A stretch of 38,187 bases of DNA, from the NCBI GenBank assembly GCA_900320185.1, contig ONRD01000033.1:1-38187 (forward strand). Direction: 5' to 3'. Below, in pieces: positions 7,200-16,089 of this stretch. Within the stretch, counting starts at the first letter, position 1; every line of letters begins with the position of its first letter. The notes beneath the pieces are model-generated. The model made no database searches. It was not told the origin of the DNA and worked only from the letters and a program-made list of their open reading frames with translations. The position numbers and the translations under genes were made by a program. The stretch is from an uncultured Bacteroidales bacterium. GTDB taxonomy: Bacteria; Bacteroidota; Bacteroidia; Bacteroidales; UBA932.

Positions 7200-10193
7200 T
7201 TAGAATGTGATCTCGATACCGCCGAGGAACTGCTTGGTGTTACCACCGATACCATAGGTAAGGTTGGAGTCAACCTCAGGGTCGATACCATCATACTTGG
7301 TGAAGGTGAGGAGGTTACGTCCGGTGAAGGTGAACTTGATGCCTTCCACGGTACCGTTCGTCCATCCAAGGATGCTCTTTGGAAGCGAGTAACCGATCTG
7401 GAGGTTCTTCAGACGGAGGAAGCTCGCGTCCTGGAGAAGGTGGGTATCGAACCTCATGATGTAACCCTTGGACCAGTCAGGCCACTTGGCGTCGGTGTGG
7501 GTAGGAGTCCAGAAATCGTTGACGGACTTGATGGCGTTGAATCCGGCGAAGTTCGCAGGGTTGCCATAGAAGTAACCGTCATTGGCGATGAGGGACTTGC
7601 CGAGGACGTAGGAGAAGTCGCACAGGAACGACAGGCCCTTCCATGCACCGGAGAATCCGAAACCTCCGTTGATAGGAGCGTTACGCTTGTTGCCGGTATT
7701 CTGGGTGAGGGAGGCCTCGTCGAAGGTCTTGGTGATCCTGCTCTTGTCCTTGGTGGTGACCGTCATGTCATCGCCACGCATGTACCAGGTAGGTGCACCG
7801 TCCTCAGGGTCGATTCCTGCAAAGATAGGATAGTAGAAAGCGACAGGCTGTCCGACGACATAGGTGATACCTGTGTTCGCGATCTCCCAGCGGTCACGTC
7901 CGTCGAAGAGTTCGGTGATCTTCTCCTGGTTCCAGTTGAAGGTCGTCTTAGCCCTGAGGAAAGCGTCGCGGGTGCGGATGATGTCGAGTCCGAGCTCGAT
8001 ATCGAATCCCCTGTTGAGGAGTCCGCCCACGTTTGCCGTCAGGCTGGAGAAACCGGTGGTGTAGGGATAAGGAACATCCATGAGCATGTCGGTGGTCTGC
8101 CTGTTGTAGTACTCGAAGTCAAAGTCGAGCTTGTCGAACACGCGGCCGGAGAGGGCTACGGTCAGCAATGCCTGCTGCTCCCATGTAAGTTCGGGATTCT
8201 CAGGCTGGCTGATGACCTTGGAGTTGGCCTCTGCGTAGGAAGTACCCTTGCCGATGAGGGCGAGAGAGGAATAATCACCGATACCGGCGTTACCCTGGGT
8301 ACCGTAGCTGAGCTTGAAGTTGAGGTCGTCGACCCAGTTGACATCCTTGACGAAAGCCTCTTTCTTGAGTTTCCAGAGGAAACCGGCAGACCAGAACGTT
8401 GCGTTCCTGCGGTCGATACCGAAGCGTGAGCAGGCATCGTTACGGACGGTGGCGTCGAAGATGTACCTGTCGAAGAGGGTGTAGTCGGCATGTGCGAAGA
8501 AGGAGAGGAACTTGCTCTCGGTGTGCGATTCGGTGATCGAATATGTCGACTGCTTACCGTCCTGGAGGTTCACCAGACGGTCGTCGGTCTGTCCGGTTGA
8601 AGAGGCAGCGTAGTAGTCGTAGTAGTTGGCGATGCCTTCCTGGCCTCCGAGGAGGGTGAACTTGTGGTCCTCGCCAAGGTCGAAGCTGTACTCAACGGTG
8701 TTGGTGATGGTCGCTGAATAATCGAGGGCGGTGTACTTTCCCTTGAGACCGTCTCCGGGACTGGAAATGTAGGTAGGCTTGCGCTTCCGGTTGTCAAGGG
8801 TGATGGCGCCGTCGATACCGGCACGGGAGGCGATCTTGAGGTTGCGGATGGGCTCGATCTCGACGAACAGGCTTCCGAGGAGGCCATAACGGTCGTACTG
8901 GTCAGGATTGTTCTCCATGTAGTACTTCGGGTTCATCGCGTTGTTGGAGTACCTCGGGCTCATCTCTTCGCCGGTCTTGGGATCGATGGCGTAGTAGAGA
9001 GGGTTCTGGAGATAGGAAAGACCTCCGGAGGTGTAGTTCGACATGTTGTCGGAGTCTCCCCAGTTGGGGTTCCGCTGGCGCTTGTCGAGGGAAAGGGAAA
9101 CGTTTGCTCCGACCTTCAGCCAATCCTTGGGATGACCCTGCACGTTGGAACGTACGGTGTAACGGTCATAGAAGTTGCCGGGGGCGGTACCTCTCTGGTG
9201 GAACTGCGAGCCACCGACCATGTAGGCGATCTTCTGGCTTCCGCCTTCGACCGTGATGTCGTTCTGGTACTGAGGATTGTTCAGGTTCTGGAAATACTCG
9301 TACCACTTGGTGTTGCAGGTGTAGCCCTTGGAAGTGTAGGTGTTGTAGATGTACTCGGGAGTATAGATGCCGGCCCTTACCCAGAATTCCTTGAGTTCGT
9401 CGCCGCTCATCATGTTGTTGTAGAACGTCATGTCGGCGAGGGTGGAAATACCGTACTGGGAACGGACGGTGACGGTGGCCTTCTCGTTGTAGCTGCCGGA
9501 CTTCGTGGTGACGAACACGACACCGTTCGCAGCACGGGCTCCGTAGATCGAGGTTGCGGACGCATCCTTCAGGATGGAGATGGCCTTGATGTCGTTAGGG
9601 TTCATAGCCATGATGGAACGGCTGGAGGAAGGGATACCGTCGATGATGAACAAAGGTGTCGAGCTTGCACCCAGGGAACCGACTCCGTGGAGTGTCATGG
9701 ACACGTTGTTGTCACCGGCGACACCACCGGTTGTCAAGACCGAGAGACCGGCGACCTGTCCCTGCAGCTGGTCGAGAGCCGAGGATGAAGGTGCATTCTT
9801 GATGGTCTCGGAGTTGACCGTGGAGACGGATCCCACGAGGGAACCGACCTTCTTGGCGGAACCGTAACCGACCACGACCGCATTTTCGAGAACGTTCCTG
9901 TCCTCCTCGAGGGCGACGTCGATAATGTTCCTGCCTTCAACGGGGATGGTCACGGTAGTGAAGCCGATGGCGGAAACGACGATCGATCCCCTTGCAGGGA
10001 CGTTGATCGTGAACTTTCCGTCCACGCCGGTGGAAGTACCGGTCATCGTGCCTTCAACCATGACGGTGGCTCCGGGAACGGGCGCTCCGTTCGCAGCCTC
10101 CGTGACAGTACCAGACACCTTGTGCGTCTGGGCGAATGCTGTGCCTATGCAGACGATGAGGCACAGCGCCATAGAGAATAATTTTTTACCCAT
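7200..10193 (-). CDS. susC-like: SusC/RagA-family TonB-dependent outer-membrane transporter
   Basis: A 997-residue TonB-dependent receptor. A signal peptide (MGKKLFSMAL, cut near GTAFAQ) is followed by a carboxypeptidase-regulatory-like beta domain (about 26-98: VSGTVTEAANGAPVPGATV, then DGKF and SAIGF). Next comes the SusC hallmark VVVGYGSAKK, the plug (ALDQLQGQVAGLSV, then PLFIIDGIPSS, SILKDASATSIYGARAANGVV) and a long beta-barrel ending in an aromatic residue (EITF). The domain order and length are standard for SusC. It is the first gene of the susC-susD-lipoprotein operon. There is no DNA-binding or anti-sigma extension in it and no regulator nearby, so control is probably from outside the window or through the operator-like sites upstream. 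Confidence 0.95.
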   Translation of the reverse strand: MGKKLFSMALCLIVCIGTAFAQTHKVSGTVTEAANGAPVPGATVMVEGTMTGTSTGVDGKFTINVPARGSIVVSAIGFTTVTIPVEGRNIIDVALEEDRNVLENAVVVGYGSAKKVGSLVGSVSTVNSETIKNAPSSSALDQLQGQVAGLSVLTTGGVAGDNNVSMTLHGVGSLGASSTPLFIIDGIPSSSRSIMAMNPNDIKAISILKDASATSIYGARAANGVVFVTTKSGSYNEKATVTVRSQYGISTLADMTFYNNMMSGDELKEFWVRAGIYTPEYIYNTYTSKGYTCNTKWYEYFQNLNNPQYQNDITVEGGSQKIAYMVGGSQFHQRGTAPGNFYDRYTVRSNVQGHPKDWLKVGANVSLSLDKRQRNPNWGDSDNMSNYTSGGLSYLQNPLYYAIDPKTGEEMSPRYSNNAMNPKYYMENNPDQYDRYGLLGSLFVEIEPIRNLKIASRAGIDGAITLDNRKRKPTYISSPGDGLKGKYTALDYSATITNTVEYSFDLGEDHKFTLLGGQEGIANYYDYYAASSTGQTDDRLVNLQDGKQSTYSITESHTESKFLSFFAHADYTLFDRYIFDATVRNDACSRFGIDRRNATFWSAGFLWKLKKEAFVKDVNWVDDLNFKLSYGTQGNAGIGDYSSLALIGKGTSYAEANSKVISQPENPELTWEQQALLTVALSGRVFDKLDFDFEYYNRQTTDMLMDVPYPYTTGFSSLTANVGGLLNRGFDIELGLDIIRTRDAFLRAKTTFNWNQEKITELFDGRDRWEIANTGITYVVGQPVAFYYPIFAGIDPEDGAPTWYMRGDDMTVTTKDKSRITKTFDEASLTQNTGNKRNAPINGGFGFSGAWKGLSFLCDFSYVLGKSLIANDGYFYGNPANFAGFNAIKSVNDFWTPTHTDAKWPDWSKGYIMRFDTHLLQDASFLRLKNLQIGYSLPKSILGWTNGTVEGIKFTFTGRNLLTFTKYDGIDPEVDSNLTYGIGGNTKQFLGGIEITF

Positions 10194-10311
10194 AAGCTTA
10201 AAACTTAAACTTAAATTATTGAATAAATAGTCTATTCAAACCGCGGCCCGCAAAAACCGAAACCAAAGGGAAAGGCCCTCCGGTCCGGCCAAAAAGCTAG
10301 GGACCTGCTTA

Positions 10312-10342
10312 CAAATAAAAGAATAAATTTGGAATATTCCAA
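10312..10342 (-). promoter_or_regulatory. Candidate susC promoter with palindromic operator over the -33 box
   Basis: Read on the minus strand, TTGG (10339-10342) is followed after 19 bases by TTTATTTG (10312-10319), close to the Bacteroidota TTTG-N19-TAnnTTTG pattern but with one deviation in each box. The -33 box lies in a perfect 14-bp palindrome, TTGGAATATTCCAA (10329-10342), the kind of site a dimeric regulator would bind. It would leave an untranslated leader of roughly 110 bases before susC. Confidence 0.4.
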
Positions 10343-10379
10343 CAATTTAAAATGCCGGAAGCTTGAGAATCCGCCGATT

Positions 10380-10412
10380 TTGCATCGTTTTATGCAATCG
10401 TCAATTGCATCG
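10380..10412. repeat. Iterated TTGCATCG / ATGCAA motifs upstream of susC
   Basis: TTGCATCG occurs at 10380-10387 and again at 10405-10412, with the inverted form ATGCAA at 10392-10397 between them. The unit spacing of 12-13 bases would place the copies on nearly the same face of the helix. The site lies about 190 bases before the susC start, on the promoter side, and may be a regulator-binding cluster. The rest of the 10194-10494 gap is AT-rich with no gene visible. Confidence 0.3.
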
Positions 10413-10494
10413 TGTCCGATTAAACACTTCTAAACTGTTAGCGCGGATTCTAAAATTTTAATAAAATGAAAGTTTCGCAAAAAGGCGATTTTTT

Positions 10495-11592
10495 TTATTT
10501 CTCGAGGATTTTATTCTGCTCCGAGACTGAAAATTCATGGATTGCGGTGAACACGGCCTTGATGAAATCTTCCGGCAGCCCGAGGTCCTTGCCCTTGGAC
10601 ACCATGTCATTGAGGATGCTCTCCCAGCGTGAGGCCTGGACGATGGCTATGTTGTGCGCCTTCTTGAACTCACCGATCATGCGGGAGACCTCCATCCTTG
10701 AAGACAGGATGCCCAGGAGGTTCTCGTCAAGGACGTCTATCCTCGTACGGAGCTGCTCGATGTTCTCGTTGTATTCCCTGTCGTTGGTCACTTTCTGGCG
10801 GACGGTCAGGCTTTCGAGCAGGACCTTGAGCGCATCCGGGGTGACCTGTTGGGAAGCATCGCTCAGGGCACAGGACGGGTCGCAGTGGGACTCCACCATC
10901 AGGCCGTCCAGGCCGAGGTCCATCGCCCTCTGCGAAAGTTCCTTCAGATAGAGCCTGCTGCCGCCCATATGGCTCGGGTCGGCGAAGAACGGGATGAGAG
11001 GATAGCGGGTCCTGAACTCAACGGCCATCTGCCAGCCGGGGAAATTGCGGTACGGTATCTTCTCCGTGGTGGAGAAGCCGCGATGGATGACTCCGAGTTT
11101 CTTCACTCCCGCCTGGTTGATCCTCTCCAGGGCGCCGATCCATAGGTCGAGGTCCGGATTGACAGGGTTCTTCACGAGGACCGGCATGTCGGTATCCCTC
11201 AACGCATCGGCTATCTCCTGCACGAGGAAGGGGTTGGCCGTGGTACGGGCCCCGATCCAGACAAGGTCGATTCCGTACTTTATGCATTCATAGACGTGCC
11301 TGGCCGAGGCCACCTCGGTGCCCACCTTCATCCCATATTCCTTCTTGACCTTCTGCAGCCACTTCAGGCCCGGCGTCCCAACCCCTTCGAAACTCCCGGG
11401 ATGGGTGCGCGGCTTCCATATCCCCGCACGGAAAACATGGATGCCGAAGGAGGCGAGCCCCTTCGCGGTCATCATCACCTGGAGTTCCGATTCGGCGCTG
11501 CAGGGGCCTGCAATGACGATCGGCGGAATGCTTTCGTCGAAGAATCCCCACTGGGATACGGGTATGGTGTCAAGCGGTCTGGGCATTGTCAT
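10495..11592 (-). CDS. Bifunctional 3-deoxy-7-phosphoheptulonate synthase / chorismate mutase
   Basis: A 365-residue fusion. Residues about 20-260 are a DAHP synthase of the AroG/KDO8P-synthase type, which joins PEP and erythrose 4-phosphate: IAGPCSAESE, the FRAGIWKPRTHPGSFEG loop, KNPVNPD, IHRGFST and ADPSHMGG metal/substrate motifs. Residues about 270-360 are an AroQ-type chorismate mutase helix bundle: an R-x-x-ID-x-LD start (RTRIDVLDENLL), SSRMEVSRMIGEFK, then RWESILNDM. It sits last in the Phe/Tyr operon, and its ATG overlaps the TyrA stop as ATGA. Fusion of the two enzymes is common in Bacteroidales and channels flux from the first step to prephenate. Confidence 0.95.
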   Translation of the reverse strand: MTMPRPLDTIPVSQWGFFDESIPPIVIAGPCSAESELQVMMTAKGLASFGIHVFRAGIWKPRTHPGSFEGVGTPGLKWLQKVKKEYGMKVGTEVASARHVYECIKYGIDLVWIGARTTANPFLVQEIADALRDTDMPVLVKNPVNPDLDLWIGALERINQAGVKKLGVIHRGFSTTEKIPYRNFPGWQMAVEFRTRYPLIPFFADPSHMGGSRLYLKELSQRAMDLGLDGLMVESHCDPSCALSDASQQVTPDALKVLLESLTVRQKVTNDREYNENIEQLRTRIDVLDENLLGILSSRMEVSRMIGEFKKAHNIAIVQASRWESILNDMVSKGKDLGLPEDFIKAVFTAIHEFSVSEQNKILEK

Positions 11593-12461
11593 CTGAGTAT
11601 TTTCTTGATCCGGTTGGCTTCTTTTATCAGTTCCTCGATCTTCTTGCCGTCACTGCGGTCTATCGCCTCGCGGAATTCGTTCATCCTTGCGATGTAGGTG
11701 TCCATCACGTGTAGCACGTTCTCGCGGTTGCGGGTAAGTATCGGCACCCACATGTCGGCGGAGCTCTTCGCGAGCCTCACGGTCGAGGAGAAGCCCCCGG
11801 AGGCAAGGTCGAAGATGTGTTTCTCGTCCCTTTCCTTGTCCAGCACCGTCAGCGCGAGGGCGAAGGATGTCACGTGGGATATGTGAGAGACATAGGCCGT
11901 GTGGACGTCATGGGCGTCGGAGTTCATGTAGATGGGGCGCATGTTCAGCACGCCGTAGAGTTCCTCGACCTTCCTCAGTGCCGAAGGGTCCGACTCTTCG
12001 GAATCGGCGAATATGCACGCCCTCCCGTCGAAGAGTCCGGGCATGGCCGCCCATGGTCCCGAGTATTCGGTCCCGGCCATGGGATGCGTGGCCACGAACC
12101 TGCCGCGAAGCGGATGGTAGTGGACCGAGCGGACGACCTGGGCCTTGATGGAACAGGTGTCGATGACGATCTTCCCGTCCGCATCTCCCGGGGCCGTGCC
12201 GCACTCCGCCATAAGGTCAAGTATCCTCGGAAGGGTCCTGACAGTCGCGTCGGCGGGGATGGCGACTACGACCAGGCCGCTCCTGCGGACACATTCCTCC
12301 AGCGCGACGACTTCGTCGCAGAGTCCCATCTTCAAGGCGGCGGTAGCGTTCACGGGGTCGGTCTCGACCCCGAGGACCTTCCGGGCGAAGCCCCTTCTCC
12401 TGAGATCGAGCGCCATCGAGCCTCCGATGAGGCCGAGTCCTACTATTCCGACTGCCTCCAT
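11589..12461 (-). CDS. tyrA: Prephenate dehydrogenase
   Basis: A 290-residue enzyme that oxidatively decarboxylates prephenate to 4-hydroxyphenylpyruvate for tyrosine synthesis. The N-terminal Rossmann motif GLGLIGGSMALDLRRRG binds NAD(P), with VLGVE marking the second beta strand. The active-site stretch THPMAGTEYSGP (with the His of HPMAG) and the DAHDVHTAYVSHISH helix, which carries catalytic and substrate contacts, are intact. The C-terminal region is the helical dimerisation domain, and there is no ACT domain. It starts one base after the aminotransferase stop and overlaps the next gene, so the operon is translationally coupled. Confidence 0.94.
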   Translation of the reverse strand: MEAVGIVGLGLIGGSMALDLRRRGFARKVLGVETDPVNATAALKMGLCDEVVALEECVRRSGLVVVAIPADATVRTLPRILDLMAECGTAPGDADGKIVIDTCSIKAQVVRSVHYHPLRGRFVATHPMAGTEYSGPWAAMPGLFDGRACIFADSEESDPSALRKVEELYGVLNMRPIYMNSDAHDVHTAYVSHISHVTSFALALTVLDKERDEKHIFDLASGGFSSTVRLAKSSADMWVPILTRNRENVLHVMDTYIARMNEFREAIDRSDGKKIEELIKEANRIKKILR

Positions 12462-12462
12462 G

Positions 12463-13662
12463 TCAACCTACATATTCACGTATGCGCGCGCAAGCCTCGT
12501 CAAGGACGGGTGCGGGAGCGCAGAGCGACACTCTCACATAATCCTCGCCGTTCTTCCCGAATATGAATCCGGGAGTGATGAAGACCCCGGTGGCATGGAG
12601 GATCTCCTCGGAGAGGCGCTCGCCCGGAGTCATGGGGCCGCCGGTGGGAGAATCCCAACGGGCGGGGACGCGTCCAAACAGGAACAGGCCGGCGGTGTCG
12701 TGGTCGTAATCCACCCCCAGGGTGTCGAATATCCTTCCGGCAGCACGGCGGCGTACCTCATATTCGGAATTGAGTTTGACGAACCAGTCCTCGCCGCGTC
12801 CGAGGGCAGCCACGGCGGCCATCTGCATGGCCTTGAACTGTCCCGAGTCCATCTGGCTCTTCACTTTCAGGATCTCCTTGATCAGCGCCGGGTCGCCGGC
12901 CACCATCCCGAGCCTCCAGCCGCTCATGTTGTGGGCCTTGCTCAGGGAATTGAGTTCCAGGCAGCATTCCTCGGCACCGGGCACGGAAAAGATGGAAAGC
13001 GGCTTGTCGGTAAGTATGAAGGAATATGGATTGTCGTTGACTATGAGTATCCTGTGCCTCCTTCCGAAATCCACGATCCTTTCATAGAGCTCGGGAGTCG
13101 CCTTGGCCCCGGTCGGCATGTTCGGGTAATTGGTCCACATGATCTTCACCCCATCCAGGTCCATGTTCTCGAGCTGGTCGAAATCCGGATGCCAGCCGTT
13201 CTCCCTCTTCAGGTCGTAAGGGACGAGCTGCGCCCCGGCCAGCTGTGCGGAGGATGCGTAGGTGGGATAACCCGGGTCCGGCACGAGGATCTTCTCGCCG
13301 GGATTGACGAAAGTCAGGCTCACCAGGAGTATTCCCTCCTTGGAACCCACGAGAGGTTGGATGCCGCCGTCCGGATTCAGGGTAACCCCGTAGTAACGCG
13401 AGTACCAGTCCGCAAAAGCCTGCCGGAGGGCGGGGATGCCACGGTAGTTCTGGTAGACATGGTTGCCGGGCTGCCTAGCCGCCTCGCAAAGGGCGTCTAT
13501 CGCCTCCTGAGGCGGCATGCCGTCAGGGGCTCCGATCCCGAGATTGATCAGTTTCTTCCCTTTCTTCAAAAACTCGGCGCCTACTGCGTCAAGGTCTTTC
13601 TGCTTCCTGGAGAAATAGTACTCCTGAACCCCCTGGGTTCTCTTAGCCGGTTCTATGATCAT
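12463..13662 (-). CDS. Class I/II PLP-dependent aminotransferase (aromatic operon)
   Basis: A 399-residue fold-type I aminotransferase. Visible motifs are LGIGAPDG near the start, the DPGYPTY cofactor-ring segment (about 129-135), NYPNMPTGA (178-186), the aspartate of VNDNPYSF (about 209-215), the PLP lysine Lys242 in SLSKAHNMSGWRLG, and the C-terminal arginine region VRVSLCAP. Family members related to LL-diaminopimelate and aspartate aminotransferases look like this. Between pheA and tyrA it most likely converts phenylpyruvate and hydroxyphenylpyruvate (or prephenate) to the amino acids. That substrate is inferred from position. Its start overlaps the pheA stop by 20 bases. Confidence 0.9.
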   Translation of the reverse strand: MIIEPAKRTQGVQEYYFSRKQKDLDAVGAEFLKKGKKLINLGIGAPDGMPPQEAIDALCEAARQPGNHVYQNYRGIPALRQAFADWYSRYYGVTLNPDGGIQPLVGSKEGILLVSLTFVNPGEKILVPDPGYPTYASSAQLAGAQLVPYDLKRENGWHPDFDQLENMDLDGVKIMWTNYPNMPTGAKATPELYERIVDFGRRHRILIVNDNPYSFILTDKPLSIFSVPGAEECCLELNSLSKAHNMSGWRLGMVAGDPALIKEILKVKSQMDSGQFKAMQMAAVAALGRGEDWFVKLNSEYEVRRRAAGRIFDTLGVDYDHDTAGLFLFGRVPARWDSPTGGPMTPGERLSEEILHATGVFITPGFIFGKNGEDYVRVSLCAPAPVLDEACARIREYVG

Positions 13663-14533
13663 GGGTCTGTGTGTTTTGCGCGGCGCTCCGGCGCCGCAGG
13701 TTGCTTTCGTAGCTTTCGTATTCGCCGAGCACGGCGAGTCCCGCCATCAGCGGCTTGACAGCCTTGAGGGCCTGGCGGTAGCGGGGATATGAGGCAAACG
13801 TGATGTCTGCATAGAAGAAATACTGCCACTCCTGTCCGGGGATGGGCAGGGACTGGATCCTGGTGAGGTTCATGTCGTAGAAGGACAGAACCGTCAGGAC
13901 CTGGGCGAGGGATCCGGGCTTGTGGGGAAGGGTGAAGCAAAGGGTCGCCTTGTCAACCGCCCGGGAGGGCACCTTCAGCGCTTCGTCCAGGACAAGGAAA
14001 CGGGTCAGGTTCTGCCTGCAGGTCTCTATGTTCCGGGCAAGGATCTCCAGGCCGTTCTGCTCCGCGGCAAGCACGGACGCCACGGCGCCGACCCCCTTCT
14101 CCCGGGAAACTGACAGGTCGATGGCGCTCTTGGCCGTGTCCTCATACTCGACGACCGTCATCCAGGGACATTTCTCTTCAAAGAACTTGCGCGTCTGGTT
14201 GATGGCCATGTAATGGGTGCGGACCACCTTGATGTCCTCGAGCCTCTGGCCCGGAACGGCCATCAGGTTCTGGTGGATGGGGATATAAACCTCCCCCTTG
14301 ATCTTGAAGGGGTACTCCCTCAGGAGTTCGAAATTGGGGACCAGGCCGCCGGAAATGGTGTTTTCGATGGCTATCACCAAAGCATCCGCCCTGCTCTGCT
14401 TCATCGCTTCGAAAAGGCTGGTGAAGGTAGGGCACTCCACGATCCCGATCCCGGCTCCACCTGATGGGTAGAACTCCCTTGCGGCCTGCTCGTGAAAGCA
14501 TCCGCGGTAACCTTGTATCGCGACCCTGGTCAT
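13643..14533 (-). CDS. pheA: Prephenate dehydratase with ACT domain
   Basis: A 296-residue enzyme that converts prephenate to phenylpyruvate. The N-terminal catalytic lobes contain GYRGCFHEQAA, IAIENTISGGLVPNFELL and the catalytic TRF motif (Thr177-Phe179 in NLTRFLVLD). The ACT regulatory domain follows (about 196-275: LCFTLPHKPGSLAQVL, then LTRIQSLPIPG), consistent with feedback control by phenylalanine. The last residues after the ACT domain are basic and unconserved and are encoded in the overlap with the aminotransferase gene. It is the first gene of the operon pheA, aminotransferase, tyrA, DAHP synthase. I found no well-formed promoter or attenuator in the 87 bases upstream. Confidence 0.94.
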   Translation of the reverse strand: MTRVAIQGYRGCFHEQAAREFYPSGGAGIGIVECPTFTSLFEAMKQSRADALVIAIENTISGGLVPNFELLREYPFKIKGEVYIPIHQNLMAVPGQRLEDIKVVRTHYMAINQTRKFFEEKCPWMTVVEYEDTAKSAIDLSVSREKGVGAVASVLAAEQNGLEILARNIETCRQNLTRFLVLDEALKVPSRAVDKATLCFTLPHKPGSLAQVLTVLSFYDMNLTRIQSLPIPGQEWQYFFYADITFASYPRYRQALKAVKPLMAGLAVLGEYESYESNLRRRSAAQNTQTHDHRTG

Positions 14534-14620
14534 ATTTCTGTCAAGTTCGTCGTCCTGGGGAATGGGAGGGGGAAACAGGATGGATTTTCCTCCGAATGGA
14601 TCAAAGTAAGGGAGAGGGGG

Positions 14621-15190
14621 CTACACGGTAAGTATCTCCTTCTCCTTGGCTGACACGAGGGTGTCGATCTCCTTGACCTTTGCGTCGGTCACTTTCTGGA
14701 TCTCGCCTTCGGCCTCCTTCTGTACATCCTCGCTGAACTCACCGGCCTTCTGGCTCTTCTTGAGTTGCTCGACACCCTCGCGGCGGGCGTTGCGCACTGC
14801 CACCTTGGCCTGCTCGCCGGATGCCTTGGCCTTCTTTATGAGTTCCTTGCGCCTGTCCTCAGTCAGAGGGGGTATGGGGCAACGGATCACTTCGCCGTTG
14901 TTCTGGGGAGTGAATCCCAGGTTGGCGGCCATGATGGCCTTCTCTATCGCAGGAATCAGGCTCTTCTCCCAAGGCTGGACGGCTATGGTCCTGGCATCGG
15001 GCACGCTGATGGAAGCGACCTGCGACACCGGGGTCTCTGTCCCATAATAGTTTACGGAGACACTGTTGAGGATGGAAGGATTGGCCTTGCCCACCCTGTA
15101 GGTCTTGAGCTCTTCTCCGAAGAACGCCACGGTGTCGTCCATCTTGGACTCTACACCTTTCAAGATCTCTTTGGCTTTGTCTGTAAGCAT
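14621..15190 (-). CDS. frr: Ribosome recycling factor
   Basis: A 189-residue protein that, with EF-G, splits the post-termination ribosome. Family landmarks are FFGEELKTYRVGKANPSIL, a YYGTETPVSQVA loop, PWEKSLIPAIEKAI, the conserved P-PLTEDRRKEL segment and the closing coiled helix ending KEKEILTV. The open frame runs upstream to 15226, but the ATG at 15190 gives the usual MLTDKAKEIL start and normal length. It lies downstream of pyrH, a common arrangement, but the two are separated by 168 bases filled with repeats of the pyrH 3' end. Confidence 0.95.
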   Translation of the reverse strand: MLTDKAKEILKGVESKMDDTVAFFGEELKTYRVGKANPSILNSVSVNYYGTETPVSQVASISVPDARTIAVQPWEKSLIPAIEKAIMAANLGFTPQNNGEVIRCPIPPLTEDRRKELIKKAKASGEQAKVAVRNARREGVEQLKKSQKAGEFSEDVQKEAEGEIQKVTDAKVKEIDTLVSAKEKEILTV

Positions 15191-15215
15191 GGTATTCAGG
15201 ATATAATCGTTGTTC

Positions 15216-15358
15216 TGTCTATGCACGAGGCCCCATTTCCCGGCCTTCTCTATCTATGCACGAGGGTCCCTGCTCTCCGGCCTTCCCTACTTATGCACCA
15301 GGGTTCCCACCTTCATGCCCTCTCTATCTATGCACGAGGTCCCATTTCCCGGCCCTCG
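15216..15358 (-). repeat. Four degenerate tandem copies of the pyrH 3' end
   Basis: The motif TATGCAC recurs at 15220, 15255, 15292, 15329 and, inside pyrH itself, 15364, giving a 35-37 base period. Each unit resembles the last codons of pyrH (reading GRKVGTLVHK then stop on the minus strand) and keeps the GTGCATAnnTAG stop region. Units alternate between a form with TGCACGAGG and one with TGCACCAGGG. The array fills the pyrH-frr gap and will be transcribed as part of the frr leader. Confidence 0.85.
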
Positions 15359-16063
15359 CTATTTATGCACCAGGGTTCCGACCTTCCGGCCTTCGACAAG
15401 TTTCATGAGGTTTCCCTCTCCGTTGATGTCGAAGACAATGATAGGCATGTTCCCGTCGCTGCACAGCGCGTAAGCGGTCTGGTCGAGCACTTTCAAATGC
15501 CTTGCCATGGCCTCGTCGAATGTCAGTTCCTCATATTTCACAGCGGACGGATCCTTCTCCGGATCGGCGGTATAGACTCCGTCCACGCGGGTTCCCTTGA
15601 GCATTGCGTCGGCATTCAGTTCCAAAGCCCGGAGGGCGGCTCCGGAATCCGTGGTGAAGAACGGGCAACCGGTTCCGCCGGCGATCAGGGCGACGCCGCC
15701 TTCCTCGAGGACCCTGACCGCGTTGTCACGGTTGTAATAGCGGGCCATAGGCTCCATGGGAGTGGCAGTAAAGACTTCGGCGTTGACCCCTTCATCCTTA
15801 ATGAACTGGCTGAGTGCCAATGAATTGATAATGGTAGCCAACATACCCATGCGGTCCCCGGTCACCCGGTCGAATCCCTTCTCAAGGCCCTGGAGGCCCC
15901 TGAATATGTTGCCGCCGCCGTTTACAACGGCCACCTGCAGTCCGGCCTTGGCTGCATCCGCTATTTCTTTTGAATACTTGCGGAGGTAATTCTCATCCAG
16001 TCCCTTACCGGAAGGGCCTGCCAGGCTTTCCCCGCTGAGTTTCAGCAATACTCTCTTGTACAT
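15359..16063 (-). CDS. pyrH: UMP kinase
   Basis: A 234-residue amino-acid-kinase-fold enzyme phosphorylating UMP to UDP. Standard bacterial PyrH motifs are present: LLKLSGESLAG at the start, VVNGGGNIFRG, the RMGMLATIINSLAL helix, GGTGCPFFTTDSGAALRA, and the KGTRVDGVYTADP segment. Length is normal. A well-formed promoter lies upstream at 16090-16120. The extreme 3' end of the gene has been copied four times in tandem just downstream. Confidence 0.96.
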   Translation of the reverse strand: MYKRVLLKLSGESLAGPSGKGLDENYLRKYSKEIADAAKAGLQVAVVNGGGNIFRGLQGLEKGFDRVTGDRMGMLATIINSLALSQFIKDEGVNAEVFTATPMEPMARYYNRDNAVRVLEEGGVALIAGGTGCPFFTTDSGAALRALELNADAMLKGTRVDGVYTADPEKDPSAVKYEELTFDEAMARHLKVLDQTAYALCSDGNMPIIVFDINGEGNLMKLVEGRKVGTLVHK

Positions 16064-16089
16064 CCGTTACCTGTTATTGGTCAATTATG

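Noticed and set aside
10470-10500. Terminator of the aromatic operon at TCGC-AAAAAG-GCGA with T run
   Set aside because: The stem has only four pairs and the T run lies on the plus strand, which is the wrong direction for the operon.
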